Below the pieces are notes generated by a model. The model was not told where the DNA came from. It was given only the letters and a program-made list of their open reading frames with translations, and ran no database searches. The position numbers and the translations under genes were made by a program. Of a stretch of DNA of 64,000 nucleotides, positions 9,359 through 17,862 are shown in pieces. This stretch comes from Bacteroidota bacterium (GTDB taxonomy: Bacteria > Bacteroidota > Bacteroidia > Bacteroidales > WCHB1-69), in assembly GCA_009786185.1 (NCBI GenBank), contig WQTS01000140.1, forward strand, positions 1 through 64,000, given 5' to 3'. Each line of letters starts with the position of its first letter. Position 1 is the first letter of the stretch.

Positions 9359-9713
9359 AGAGAGAAGAGCGGTACTTTATCATATTGTATAGCATTCTCG
9401 AGATATGATCTGTTACATTCAAGCATTTTATATAAAATTCATTCTCAATATACGTTAATTGCTTGGCCAAATATATTTGAGTTCTCACTTCGGCACACGA
9501 ACCACGTGCTATATAAAGAAATTGACAAAATTCTTTATTTGTTTTTCGGGCAAAACCCTCAGCAATATTTGAAGGAATAGAAACGCATGCACGTTGTATT
9601 TGGTTTTTAAATCCAAAATCTTTACATTCCTTAAAATATCTGTAAACACTTACCGTTAAATTCATTGATAATTTCCAAACTTCTAAATCCTCAAAACAAG
9701 TTACATTAGTCAT
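9357..9713 (-). CDS. Four helix bundle protein (S23 / 23S rRNA intervening-sequence family)
   Basis: The 118-aa product begins with FEDLEVWKLSMNLTVSVYRYF and continues with FGFKNQIQRACVSIPSNIAEGFAR and ARGSCAEVRTQIYLA, the hallmarks of the TIGR02436 four-helix-bundle family, first noticed inside 23S rRNA intervening sequences and related to DGR Avd proteins. It forms small helical oligomers thought to bind nucleic acid; no enzymatic motif is present. It sits alone on the minus strand between pth and rsmD, framed by inverted GGTATGCGGT/ACCGCATACC repeats, so it looks like an inserted single-gene unit. The fully conserved SIPSNIAEG core suggests an intact protein. Confidence 0.93.
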   Translation of the reverse strand: MTNVTCFEDLEVWKLSMNLTVSVYRYFKECKDFGFKNQIQRACVSIPSNIAEGFARKTNKEFCQFLYIARGSCAEVRTQIYLAKQLTYIENEFYIKCLNVTDHISRMLYNMIKYRSSL

Positions 9714-9774
9714 AGATCGTATTTTTAGTTATTAATAGTTCTACACAACGCAAAAACCTCCCATAATATTTTAA

Positions 9775-9803
9775 CCCACCGCATACCGCTCACCGCATAC
9801 CAC
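9775..9803 (+). repeat. Right arm of GGTATGCGGT-type repeat pair
   Basis: Two copies of ACCGCATACC (9778-9787, 9792-9801) directly precede the rsmD ATG and mirror the repeats downstream of pth. A related cluster recurs at 22201-22281. Confidence 0.75.
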
Positions 9804-9804
9804 T

Positions 9805-10344
9805 ATGAGAATCATCCAAGGCAAAAACAAAGGCAGACAAATTCAGGCGCCGGCATCGCTGCCGGTAAGACCCACTACAGATTTGGGTAAAGAAAGCCTG
9901 TTTAACATATTGAATCATTATTTCTTTTTCGATAGAATTACGGTGCTCGACCTCTTTGCGGGAACCGGAAATATTACTTACGAATTTGCTTCGCGAGGCG
10001 CCATTTCGGTAACCGCGGTAGATAATTATCAAAAATGCACCGATTTCATTAGCAAAACTGCTGAAAAACTGCAACTTGATAATGTTTCCGTCATACGCGC
10101 CGATGCGTTCGCTTTTGTAGAAAAGTCGCGGCAACAATTTGACATTATCTTTGCCGACCCTCCGTATGAATTACAAGGATTGGAAAAAATTGTGGAGCAT
10201 GTTTTCGCGAATCAATTATTAAAACCCAGCGGGTGGCTCGTTTTAGAGCATTCCCGCGAATATGATTTTTCGCAACATCCCAAGTTTTACGAACATCGAA
10301 AATATGGAAAATTGAATTTTACGTTTTTGGTGAATTTTGAATGA
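9805..10344 (+). CDS. rsmD: RsmD-family 16S rRNA (guanine-N2)-methyltransferase
   Basis: The N-terminus MRIIQGKNKGRQI, the VRPTTD turn, the SAM-binding DLFAGTG (residues 49-55) and the catalytic DPPY (118-121) are the full RsmD signature. The enzyme methylates G966 (E. coli numbering) of 16S rRNA in the assembling 30S subunit. 179 aa is a normal length. The ATG follows the repeat arm by only 3 bp, so the native upstream region has been replaced by repeat sequence and its promoter is unclear. Confidence 0.93.
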   Translation: MRIIQGKNKGRQIQAPASLPVRPTTDLGKESLFNILNHYFFFDRITVLDLFAGTGNITYEFASRGAISVTAVDNYQKCTDFISKTAEKLQLDNVSVIRADAFAFVEKSRQQFDIIFADPPYELQGLEKIVEHVFANQLLKPSGWLVLEHSREYDFSQHPKFYEHRKYGKLNFTFLVNFE

Positions 10345-10351
10345 AAATTCC

Positions 10352-10359
10352 TATTTTCG
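10352..10359 (+). promoter_or_regulatory. -7 box TATTTTCG upstream of atpF
   Basis: A one-mismatch TAnnTTTG box, 21 bp before the atpF ATG, between rsmD and atpF. It supports atpF having its own promoter. Confidence 0.45.
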
Positions 10360-10380
10360 CCGACCTAATGTAACTTTACA

Positions 10381-10878
10381 ATGGAACTCATAACTCCTTC
10401 ATTTGGATTAACTTTTTGGATGCTTATCGGCTTCGGCATTCTGTTTTTTATTTTGGCAAAATTGGCTTGGCCTGTCATTATTAAAATGATTTCAGATAGA
10501 GAAAAATTTATTCAGCAACAACTTACGCAGGCAGAACAGGTGCGGGAGGATATGAAAAACTTAAAATCGGAGCACCAGCAACTATTGATTGAAGCCAAAG
10601 ACGAACGCGACAAAATCCTATCCGATGCCCGAAAAATGGCGGAAAAAATAGACGATGATGCTAAGCTTCGCCGCGAAAAGGAAACTGATGCCATGTTAGC
10701 TGAAACCCGCGAAGCGATTAAGAATGAAAAGTTAAAAGCAATCACGGAAATTAAAAACGAAATTGCAAATCTATCTATAGAAGTGGCTGAAAAAATTCTT
10801 CGCGAAGAGATGAAAGATGAATCGCGGCAAGAGGAGATTATTCAGAAATGGGTAGAAGAAATGACGTTAGAAAAATAG
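10381..10878 (+). CDS. atpF: ATP synthase F0 subunit b
   Basis: One N-terminal membrane helix (FGLTFWMLIGFGILFFILAK) is followed by a long charged amphipathic helix rich in Lys/Glu (residues ~35-160), the standard b-subunit architecture forming the peripheral stalk; 165 aa is the usual size. WPVIIKMISDREKFI matches b subunits of Bacteroidetes. Oddly, none of the other atp genes (atpB, E, H, A, G, D, C) flank it: rsmD lies upstream and a PpiD-like gene downstream. Either the operon is split in this organism or this is an extra b subunit. Confidence 0.9.
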   Translation: MELITPSFGLTFWMLIGFGILFFILAKLAWPVIIKMISDREKFIQQQLTQAEQVREDMKNLKSEHQQLLIEAKDERDKILSDARKMAEKIDDDAKLRREKETDAMLAETREAIKNEKLKAITEIKNEIANLSIEVAEKILREEMKDESRQEEIIQKWVEEMTLEK

Positions 10879-10981
10879 CGTTTTATCGTTGAAAATTAAC
10901 ACGCAGAAATAAAAAATATTTTCATTTACTTTTCTTAGGTTTTTTATTCCCTTATATTAATTTATTGTAATGAAAAAATGC

Positions 10982-10989
10982 TATTTTTG
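10982..10989 (+). promoter_or_regulatory. -7 promoter box TATTTTTG
   Basis: A perfect TAnnTTTG followed by CCGC, about 50 bp before the PpiD-like gene start. Confidence 0.6.
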
Positions 10990-11038
10990 CCGCTTCATTA
11001 AATATTAAAGATCAATAATTAAAAAATATTAATAAGTT

Positions 11039-13195
11039 ATGGCAGCAATTGGCTCAATTCGTAAACATGGAATTCTTTTAATGTGTATTATCGGCGTTGC
11101 ACTTCTCGCTTTTGTTATGGGTGACATTACGCAGCTTTCCGCGCTTTTTTCCGATAAATATACTATGGTAAAAATTAACGGCAAACAATTAGATGAAGAG
11201 TATCGCATTCGTTTAGAACAAAATACTGCGCTTTGGAAGATTTTTTATGAAAAATCAAATCTTGATGAAACAGAAATCTATCAAGTGCATGATATGACTT
11301 GGAATCAATTAGTGGAACAAACCATTATCGAAGAACAGTTCAAGGATTTAGGATTAAGTTTTACCAAAGAGATGCAAAGTGAAGTTGCCGCCAATATGCT
11401 TGCCAGTTTGCAAACGCCGCAGCCTAACCAGTTGTTATACCGCTTGGTATCGTTTATTGCGCAACAAGTGTCAATAGAAGAAGCAATAGGATTTATTGCT
11501 AATATTGAGGAATATAGAACCGAAAGTCAAGTACGTGAGCTTTATAATGCGTATAAAGCCATCGAGCGCTTTGCCCTTATCGATCAACAAAAAACACGCT
11601 ATATGGCTTTGGCGAAAAATACCATTAATTTCTCCGATGAAGCATTGAGATACTTTGCAGCAAGTAACAACACCATGTTAGCGCAAGCCGCTACTTTCTT
11701 CCCTACTGCTGCTCAATTTAATGATATCCAAGCTACTGTTACGGATAAAGAGGTGCGCGATTGGTTCAATAAACATAAAAATCGTTATAGAATCAGAGAA
11801 AATTCACGTGATATTGATGTAGCAATTTTCCCTATTCAACCTTCAGCCGAAGATTTGGTTGCTATTCAAGATACCGCAGTTAACAGAGCTGCCCGCCTAA
11901 GAGGAGCTGCTTCTCTTGAAGATTATCACATTTCAATGATGTACGGACAATTGGATAGCATCTACTTTAAAAGAGGTGATATTCAGATTGATACGTTGGC
12001 AAAATTAATTTTTGACAGACCGGTAGGAAGTTTCATCGAACCAATTGAACATGAAGGTATGGTTTGGTATTACGGAAAAACTTATGGCGCTGCAAAACGT
12101 CCCGATTCTGTGCATGTTGCTTATCTAATTGTTGATTTTAAAACAGATAGAAATCCAAATGCTAACAGAACTCAAGAAGAGGCCAGAGTTACTGCCGACA
12201 GTCTTAAAAATTTGCTCCAGAGAGGCGCCAATATTTTCCAAATGATTCCTGAGTTTCTCGGTGGCAGAAGAGTTGACGATACTACATTTTGGGCGGCAGA
12301 GCATACAACGTATCCGGAATTGTATAATGCATTATTAACTAATAGAATCTACGTTCAAGACGCATCCGGTGCATTTGTAATATATCAAGTGTTAGAGCAC
12401 ACTACGCCTGTAGAAAAACGTCAATTTGTTATTTATACCGAAGAGATTAAACCTTCCGATGCTACTATCAAAGCCATTCGCAATCAAGCCATGCAGTTGC
12501 AAGCAGAAAGCAATTCTGCGGAAGAATTAATGGTAAATGCCGCACAAAAAGGAATACAGGTAATTCAAGGAAAAAATGTTACTTCTATGATGTCCGGTAT
12601 TTCTCAATTGCAAAATGCACGCGAAATTGTAAGTTGGGCATTTAGTCCCGGCACAAAAGTAGATCATGTATCTGACATTTACAACATTAATAATAATTTT
12701 TTCGCAGTAGCTGCTGTGCGTGATTTGAGAACTCAAGGAATACCAAGATTAGAGGGAGTACGCGACATTATTGAGACAGAACTTGTTGCCATGAAAAAAA
12801 TGGAATTAATCCAAAATACCATTGCTGAGCAATTAAATAGTGGTTCTTCCATACAACAAGTAGCAGAAAAGTATCAAGTAGGCTTTATGGATAGCGTAAG
12901 ATTGGCTTTCGCAGGAGAAAGCTACCAAAATAGAGGAATTGAGAATGCGGCGATTGGAAAAATATTTACCCTTCCCATTGGTGCGCCCACGGCGGTTACA
13001 GGAAGAAATAACCTGTATGCTGTTTCAGTTTATGAAATAAATGAAGCTGCGGCTCCTTCGGCTAACTATGCCATGGAAAGATCAATGATGCAAAATACGG
13101 TTGCCGGTAGAGGTAGAAGTGAAGGCGCTATACTAGAAGGATTAAGAGACAATGCAACTATTATCGACCAGCGCTTTTTATATTTCTCAAGATAG
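11039..13195 (+). CDS. SurA/PpiD-like periplasmic folding factor (SurA N-terminal domain, parvulin-like)
   Basis: A short cytoplasmic N-terminus, one membrane anchor (ILLMCIIGVALLAFVMGD, residues ~12-29), then a SurA_N-type helical region (QLSALF, VKINGKQLDEEYRIRLEQN, WNQLVEQTIIEEQFKDLGL) as in PpiD. Parvulin-like regions follow at about residues 240-350 and 360-460, but the usual GGDLGW-type active-site surroundings are not recognisable, so isomerase activity may be lost. It probably helps outer-membrane and secreted proteins fold. 718 aa is typical for Bacteroidetes PpiD homologues. The 3' end overlaps the convergent glycosyltransferase by 9 bp. Confidence 0.85.
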   Translation: MAAIGSIRKHGILLMCIIGVALLAFVMGDITQLSALFSDKYTMVKINGKQLDEEYRIRLEQNTALWKIFYEKSNLDETEIYQVHDMTWNQLVEQTIIEEQFKDLGLSFTKEMQSEVAANMLASLQTPQPNQLLYRLVSFIAQQVSIEEAIGFIANIEEYRTESQVRELYNAYKAIERFALIDQQKTRYMALAKNTINFSDEALRYFAASNNTMLAQAATFFPTAAQFNDIQATVTDKEVRDWFNKHKNRYRIRENSRDIDVAIFPIQPSAEDLVAIQDTAVNRAARLRGAASLEDYHISMMYGQLDSIYFKRGDIQIDTLAKLIFDRPVGSFIEPIEHEGMVWYYGKTYGAAKRPDSVHVAYLIVDFKTDRNPNANRTQEEARVTADSLKNLLQRGANIFQMIPEFLGGRRVDDTTFWAAEHTTYPELYNALLTNRIYVQDASGAFVIYQVLEHTTPVEKRQFVIYTEEIKPSDATIKAIRNQAMQLQAESNSAEELMVNAAQKGIQVIQGKNVTSMMSGISQLQNAREIVSWAFSPGTKVDHVSDIYNINNNFFAVAAVRDLRTQGIPRLEGVRDIIETELVAMKKMELIQNTIAEQLNSGSSIQQVAEKYQVGFMDSVRLAFAGESYQNRGIENAAIGKIFTLPIGAPTAVTGRNNLYAVSVYEINEAAAPSANYAMERSMMQNTVAGRGRSEGAILEGLRDNATIIDQRFLYFSR

Positions 13196-14473
13196 CGAAA
13201 TTATCTGTTGGTAAATTTCTTTGAGCTTTTTAGCTACGTGTTCCCATTTTAGGTTATCCACGTCATCTTTTCCTTTTACGGCAAAGAAATTGGCTAATGC
13301 CGGATAGTTAATGATGCCATAAATAGCGTCCGCCATGCCGTCAATATCCCAAAAATCAACTTTTATGGCGTGCGTAAGCACTTCGGCTACACCCGACTGT
13401 TTTGAAATGATGGTAGGCACATGTGCCCGCATCGCTTCTAATGGAGAGATGCCGAATGGTTCTGAAATAGAAGGCATTACATACACGTCACTCATGCCAA
13501 ACATCAGATCAATATCAGAACCTCTTAAAAATCCGGTAAAATGAAAGCGGTCTGCAATGCCCAATTCGGCTACACGGTTGATGGTTTGCGCCATCATGTC
13601 GCCATCGCCGGCAAGCACAAAACGCACGTTAGGCGCTTTTTCCAATACTTTCTTAGCGGCTTCCACAAAATATTCAGGACCTTTTTGAAAAGTTACACGT
13701 CCCAAAAAAGTTACAATTTTTTCATCTACGTATTTTTCACGTATGATCTCTTTTCCTGTAGGTTCCACCGCATTGTGCAATGTAAACACTTTCTCTTCCG
13801 GAATGCCATACTTTTCAATGATAATATTGCGGGTTAAGTTACTCACTGCGCAAACGGCATCTGCTTCGGTCATTCCGTAGCGTTCCAAACCATATACAAT
13901 ATCGTTTCTGTTTGTTTCGCTCGAACGGTCGTATTCCGTAGCGTGAACGTGTATCACCAATGGTTTTCCGCTTACTTTTTTAGCAGCAATACCGGCTTTA
14001 TAGGTAAGCCAATCGTGCGCATGAATGATGTCAAAGTCGTAATTACGTGCAATTTCCGCAGCTACCATGGCATAATGCTCCACCTCATTCATCAAATTGG
14101 AAGTATATTTTCCGGAAAACTCATATTTTCGTTTTTCGCCAATTTTTTCTTCTTCCAAAATTCCGCTATTCAACTGGTCAACAATACGATAATATTCATC
14201 TACGCCAATATAAGGTACTAATTTTGACTCTACTTCCAAAAATTGCACGTTATCCGAAAAAACTTGCAAATGTGCAAAACGCGTGTCCACCTCCACATCG
14301 CTGGCGTTAACAATTTTTACATAGGTTTCATCTTCATCTTTCGAAGCCTTGGGCATCACAAAAAGCACATCTACATTGTTTTTTGCCAAACCTTTTGTGA
14401 GACCATAAGATGCGGTGCCCAAACCGCCTGCGATATGAGGAGGGAACTCCCATCCGAACATTAATACTTTCAT
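13187..14473 (-). CDS. Glycogen/starch-synthase-like glycosyltransferase (GT4/GT5 fold)
   Basis: MKVLMFGWEFPPHIAGGLG is the sugar-nucleotide-binding start of the GT5/GT4 glucan synthase family; the upstream in-frame Met is rejected because homologues begin here. HAHDWLTYKAG (N-terminal Rossmann domain), FLGRVTFQKGPEYFVEAA and the acceptor/nucleotide motif SISEPFGISPLEAMR follow in order. It probably transfers glucose from a nucleotide sugar to an alpha-glucan, as in Bacteroidetes glycogen or maltodextrin metabolism, but GT4 members of other specificity share these motifs. No glycogen genes flank it here. Confidence 0.85.
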   Translation of the reverse strand: MKVLMFGWEFPPHIAGGLGTASYGLTKGLAKNNVDVLFVMPKASKDEDETYVKIVNASDVEVDTRFAHLQVFSDNVQFLEVESKLVPYIGVDEYYRIVDQLNSGILEEEKIGEKRKYEFSGKYTSNLMNEVEHYAMVAAEIARNYDFDIIHAHDWLTYKAGIAAKKVSGKPLVIHVHATEYDRSSETNRNDIVYGLERYGMTEADAVCAVSNLTRNIIIEKYGIPEEKVFTLHNAVEPTGKEIIREKYVDEKIVTFLGRVTFQKGPEYFVEAAKKVLEKAPNVRFVLAGDGDMMAQTINRVAELGIADRFHFTGFLRGSDIDLMFGMSDVYVMPSISEPFGISPLEAMRAHVPTIISKQSGVAEVLTHAIKVDFWDIDGMADAIYGIINYPALANFFAVKGKDDVDNLKWEHVAKKLKEIYQQIISLS

Positions 14474-14631
14474 GGTGTTAATAGTTAATAGGTTAGTTTT
14501 CGGCATCTTTTGTTAAGAAATACCGAAGTGCAAAAGTATGTTTTTTTGTTTATTTATACAAAGTACATAATATAAGCCGGAAAAATATTCAATCTATTTT
14601 TTCAGATTCTCTTTTATTTCAAAAAAAAACC

Positions 14632-14639
14632 TATTTTTG
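14632..14639 (+). promoter_or_regulatory. -7 promoter box TATTTTTG for rpmE2
   Basis: A perfect TAnnTTTG followed by CCG, 26 bp before the rpmE2 ATG. Confidence 0.65.
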
Positions 14640-14665
14640 CCGTCCAATTTTAAAAACCCGTAAAC

Positions 14666-14929
14666 ATGAAAAAAGAGATCCATCCAAAAGAGTATAGAAC
14701 TGTGGTTTTCAAAGATATGTCGAATGAATATGCGTTCTTAAGCAAATCTACAGTGAACACAAAAGACACCATCGTTTGGGAAGACGGCAAAGAATATCCG
14801 CTCATAAAACTTGAAATTTCCAACACTTCGCACCCTTTCTTTACCGGTAAGATGAAGTTGGTTGACACCGCCGGCCGCGTGGATAAATTCCGCAGCAAAT
14901 ATGCAAAACATTTAGACAAGAAAAACTAA
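14666..14929 (+). CDS. rpmE2: 50S ribosomal protein L31, type B
   Basis: [19 protein letters not shown], and [20 protein letters not shown] followed by DKFRSKY, are the type B L31 signature. It lacks the CxxC zinc-binding cysteines of the ordinary L31, so it is zinc-independent. 87 aa is normal. It has its own promoter box and a strong terminator directly after it. Confidence 0.97.
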   Translation: MKKEIHPKEYRTVVFKDMSNEYAFLSKSTVNTKDTIVWEDGKEYPLIKLEISNTSHPFFTGKMKLVDTAGRVDKFRSKYAKHLDKKN

Positions 14930-14949
14930 AATTCACTAAATATCGTTTT

Positions 14950-14990
14950 AAATTGAGGCTTTTTTAAAGAAAAGTCTCAATTTTTATTTT
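14950..14990 (+). terminator. Rho-independent terminator after rpmE2
   Basis: AAATTGAGGCTTTT (from 14950) pairs with AAAAGTCTCAATTT (to ~14983) and is followed by a T-rich tract. Confidence 0.8.
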
Positions 14991-14998
14991 ATAAAGCT

Positions 14999-16165
14999 AT
15001 GAATATCATTTTATTCGACAATCAAACAAGAGCGCATTTGCTCCCTTTTACTTTTACGCGCCCTATGGCGGAAATTAGAATAGGAATCACTACGATTCGT
15101 GAAAAATGGGAGCGCGCCTTCAAAACCGAAGCCTCTTTTTTTACACAGGATTATTTATCGGAACTGTTTCCGTGTAGAATTTCTGACGATAATCTATTTA
15201 TTACCGGAAACTTACTGCCCGACCCGAAACTTGTAGATGCCATTCAAACGTTGAATATCGGAGAGGTCTTAAAAGACAGTCAAAATGGCGTGTTGGCTTT
15301 GCGCGCAGGAAGCTTTGAGAAGTTTGCAGCATTGGAAAATTTTAAAACGATAATTTATTCTAATGAACTTATAAGCATTAATGCCAAACATGATATTTTT
15401 TCATTAAATAATACGGTATTAATTAATGACTTTAATGACATTACAAAACGTAGAAAAAGTGCAGTTTTAAGCGCTTCAAACAAATTAATCGGCAATCCGA
15501 AGAATATTTTTATTGAAGCAGGCGCAAAAATTGAGGGTGCCATTTTAAACTGTGAAACGGGACCGATTTATATTGGAAAAAACGCGCAAATTATGGAAGG
15601 CAGTTGCGTGCGTGGTCCGTTTGCTTTGTTGGATGAATCTATTGTAAAAATGGGCGCAAAAATTTACGGAGCAACCACCATTGGTCCTCATTGTAAAGTG
15701 GGTGGCGAAATCCAAAATGTAGTAATGTTCGGCTATTCTAATAAAGGACACGACGGCTACCTCGGCAACGCCGTAATTGGCGAATGGTGCAATATAGGCG
15801 CCGGAAGCGATGCGTCGAATCTGAAAAATAATTACGGAGAGGTGGCACAATGGAATTATGCCTCACAATCGTACGAAAATACGGGGTTACAGTTTTGCGG
15901 ATTAATGCTGGGCGATCACTCCAAATGTAGTATTGGCAGCATGTTCAACACGGGAACTGTAATTGGAATAGCTTGCAACTTGTTTGGTTCCGATTTTCAT
16001 AGAAGTTTTGTGCCGTCATTTTCAACAGGAAACCGCAACAAAGGTTATGCTCAATATGCTATAGAAAAAGTGTTGGAATCGGAGCGAGCCATGTTTTTGC
16101 GCAGAGGGATAGAAATGAGTGAACTTTATGGTGAAATACTTACTTTTTTAAGCGGTTTGAGGTAA
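14999..16165 (+). CDS. GlmU-like putative sugar nucleotidyltransferase / N-acetyltransferase (alternative bacterial GlmU family)
   Basis: The N-terminus NIILFDNQTRAHLLPFTFTRPMAEIR is typical of the Bacteroidetes alternative GlmU family; residues ~180-345 form a left-handed beta-helix of hexapeptide repeats (YIGKNAQIMEGSCVRGPFALL, and later IGEWCNIGAGSDASNLKNNYG). By family it should make UDP-GlcNAc, coupling acetylation of glucosamine-1-phosphate to uridylylation, but the N-terminal domain lacks the classic LAAGxGxRM pyrophosphorylase loop. It follows rpmE2, as it does in other Bacteroidetes. Confidence 0.85.
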   Translation: MNIILFDNQTRAHLLPFTFTRPMAEIRIGITTIREKWERAFKTEASFFTQDYLSELFPCRISDDNLFITGNLLPDPKLVDAIQTLNIGEVLKDSQNGVLALRAGSFEKFAALENFKTIIYSNELISINAKHDIFSLNNTVLINDFNDITKRRKSAVLSASNKLIGNPKNIFIEAGAKIEGAILNCETGPIYIGKNAQIMEGSCVRGPFALLDESIVKMGAKIYGATTIGPHCKVGGEIQNVVMFGYSNKGHDGYLGNAVIGEWCNIGAGSDASNLKNNYGEVAQWNYASQSYENTGLQFCGLMLGDHSKCSIGSMFNTGTVIGIACNLFGSDFHRSFVPSFSTGNRNKGYAQYAIEKVLESERAMFLRRGIEMSELYGEILTFLSGLR

Positions 16166-16248
16166 AACAAAATTGAATATAGCAAAATAATAATTTTCCA
16201 AAAACATCGTTTTTTAAGGATTATAAAAATTAATAAAAAAATAAAAAC

Positions 16249-16920
16249 ATGAAAAAATTAGTACTAATTGTAACGTGCTTATTCCTTGTAGGGATGACAT
16301 TTAACTTAAAATCACAAAACATGACCCAAGAAGAAAAAAACAGCTACGCGATTGGCGCCAACATTGGAGGCGACTTGAAAAATGCAGGTATCGACATTAA
16401 ATTTGATGCCTTTAAAGAAGGATTTCTTGATGCTTTAAAAGGAGAAAACAAATTTTCCATGGAAGAAATGCAAGCTGCTTTCGAGAATATTCAAAAAACA
16501 ATGGAAGCCAAGCAAAATGCAGGAAATGACCTCGAAAGAGAAAGAGGAAAGCAATTTTTAGCAGAAAACAAAAAACGTCAAGGCGTACATGAAACAGAAT
16601 CCGGACTGCAATACGAAGTGATTGTAATGGGAGACGGTCCAAAACCTACCGCCACCAACCAAGTAAAAGTACATTATACCGGAAAAACGATTGACGGAGA
16701 TATTTTCGACTCATCGGTACAACGTGGCGAACCTATCGTTTTCGGCTTAAATCAAGTGATTAGAGGTTGGACCGAAGGTCTTCAACTTATGCCGGTTGGC
16801 TCTAAGTTTATGCTGTATATTCCTTCCGACTTGGCTTACGGCGAAAGAGGTTCAGGCGGCGCGATTAAAGGTGGTGCTACTTTGATATTTGAAGTGGAAT
16901 TACTTGATATTCCGAAATAA
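16249..16920 (+). CDS. FKBP-type peptidyl-prolyl isomerase, exported
   Basis: Signal peptide MKKLVLIVTCLFLVGMTFNLKSQ, an FKBP_N dimerisation helix region (residues ~25-100, YAIGANIGGDLKNAGIDIKF) and a C-terminal FKBP domain (VHYTGKTIDGDIFDSS, then VIRGWTEGLQLMPVGSKF and PSDLAYGERG). Key FKBP pocket residues (Y, F, D, W, Y) are present. It resembles FkpA/Mip and should speed proline isomerisation in the periplasm. A clear terminator follows. Confidence 0.93.
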   Translation: MKKLVLIVTCLFLVGMTFNLKSQNMTQEEKNSYAIGANIGGDLKNAGIDIKFDAFKEGFLDALKGENKFSMEEMQAAFENIQKTMEAKQNAGNDLERERGKQFLAENKKRQGVHETESGLQYEVIVMGDGPKPTATNQVKVHYTGKTIDGDIFDSSVQRGEPIVFGLNQVIRGWTEGLQLMPVGSKFMLYIPSDLAYGERGSGGAIKGGATLIFEVELLDIPK

Positions 16921-16951
16921 TGCATAAACTGCTCCGTCTCGCTTCGCGATT

Positions 16952-16980
16952 CACCCTTCAAATTTTGAAGGGTTTTTTTA
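16952..16980 (+). terminator. Rho-independent terminator after the FKBP gene
   Basis: ACCCTTCAAA pairs with TTTGAAGGGT (16953-16973), followed by a run of T. Confidence 0.85.
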
Positions 16981-17174
16981 TATCTTATTACTCCAAAATA
17001 CGGTTTGACTGCCAAAATCGGGATAATCTAAACCAAAAGATATGCGCAAAATAAAATAAATTTCTCAAATACAACCAACGATTGGTTTCACAGAGTTTGA
17101 TATTTAATGGGAATTTGCTGAATATCCCGAAAATCAATGTATTGTTAAAATTTAACTGCGTGATAATAGGGAGC

Positions 17175-17492
17175 TTATGTTGCCTTGCCGCTTTTATTTT
17201 CTTTTAAAATTTCAATATATTCACTCAAGTGTTTTACTTCCAATCTAAACTGCTTACAGCTTTCACACGATTGTTTTACTGGTGCATAGACATCCGGATA
17301 AGTAATAATATCAATAACACGAATACCCAGTATATTGGAGATATCCAATAATGTTTTGTACTTAATTTTATCATTTTGCCCAATTTTTTGGCTTAATGTG
17401 CCTTGTTTAATTCCTAATTTTGAAGCGATAAAATCCTGTGTTTCACCTTTTTCCTTAATAAGAGCGTTTATGTTTTTTGTTAAATCTATCAT
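17175..17492 (-). CDS. XRE-family helix-turn-helix regulator
   Basis: Residues ~5-60 form a Cro/CI-type HTH (ETQDFIASKLGIKQGTLSQK as helices 2-3, then LLDISNILGIRVIDI). The C-terminal part has CESC and an amphipathic helix (LEVKHLSEYIEILKEN) that may dimerise. It is divergent from the lanthipeptide-type locus; two perfect palindromes in the shared intergenic region are plausible operators, so it may repress that locus and itself. Confidence 0.88.
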   Translation of the reverse strand: MIDLTKNINALIKEKGETQDFIASKLGIKQGTLSQKIGQNDKIKYKTLLDISNILGIRVIDIITYPDVYAPVKQSCESCKQFRLEVKHLSEYIEILKENKSGKAT

Positions 17493-17509
17493 AATTAAAA
17501 GTATTCAAT

Positions 17510-17552
17510 TGATTTGCAAATCATTCCAATATTTTTAATATAAATATTGGAA
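17510..17552 (+). promoter_or_regulatory. Two operator-like palindromes between the XRE gene and the peptide locus
   Basis: TGATTTGCAAATCA (17510-17523) is a perfect 14-bp palindrome. Immediately after it, TTCCAATATTT (17524-17534) and AAATATTGGAA (17542-17552) form a perfect 11-bp inverted repeat with a 7-bp spacer. Placement between divergent genes suggests binding sites for the adjacent XRE protein. Confidence 0.6.
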
Positions 17553-17579
17553 AATAGCATTTATATATTGGATATTTTA

Positions 17580-17587
17580 TATTTTCG
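17580..17587 (+). promoter_or_regulatory. -7 box TATTTTCG at the head of the peptide locus
   Basis: A one-mismatch TAnnTTTG box immediately before the structured leader; it implies a leader of about 270 nt before the precursor ATG. Confidence 0.45.
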
Positions 17588-17593
17588 CAGCAG

Positions 17594-17840
17594 ATTAAAA
17601 CCGGCAAGTTTTGCTTTTTTAACCGTAACATGCCAATAAAAGAAAAGCCGAGCTAAGGCAATGCCTCAAAAAAGAGGAAAATAGGTGCACCGTTAAAAAC
17701 AAACTTGCAACCTGCACAAGTAGGGTAGCTCATAGCCAATGTGCAAGTAGTTTTAGTTAAAATGAGTCAACCGAGAGTTGTCATACGAAATAAAGTACTA
17801 TGAACTTCCTGCGGGCGGCGGCAAAGTGGAAATAAGTTTT
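17594..17840 (+). ncRNA. Structured leader RNA of unknown class (possible group II intron domain I remnant)
   Basis: There is no ORF here, but compact pairing is visible: ATGA-CAAC-loop CGAGA-GTTG-TCAT near 17762-17787, ACTTGCA...TGCAAGT around 17702-17751, CCTC...GAGG near 17663-17678 and GCC-G/AAGGC near 17646-17660. The motif style (GTCATACGAAATAAAGTACT, GCGGGCGGCGGCAAAGTGG) is reminiscent of domain I of bacterial group II introns, but no maturase or domain V is present. It could instead be a cis-regulatory leader of the precursor peptide gene. The call rests on visible pairing only. Confidence 0.35.
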
Positions 17841-17862
17841 ATATTTTAAATTTTAATTGTCT

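Noticed and set aside
9344..9580. 78-aa plus-strand ORF
   Set aside because: It is antisense to the well-supported four-helix-bundle gene.
17594..17840. RNase P RNA, tmRNA or SRP RNA
   Set aside because: None of their conserved core motifs is visible in this leader.
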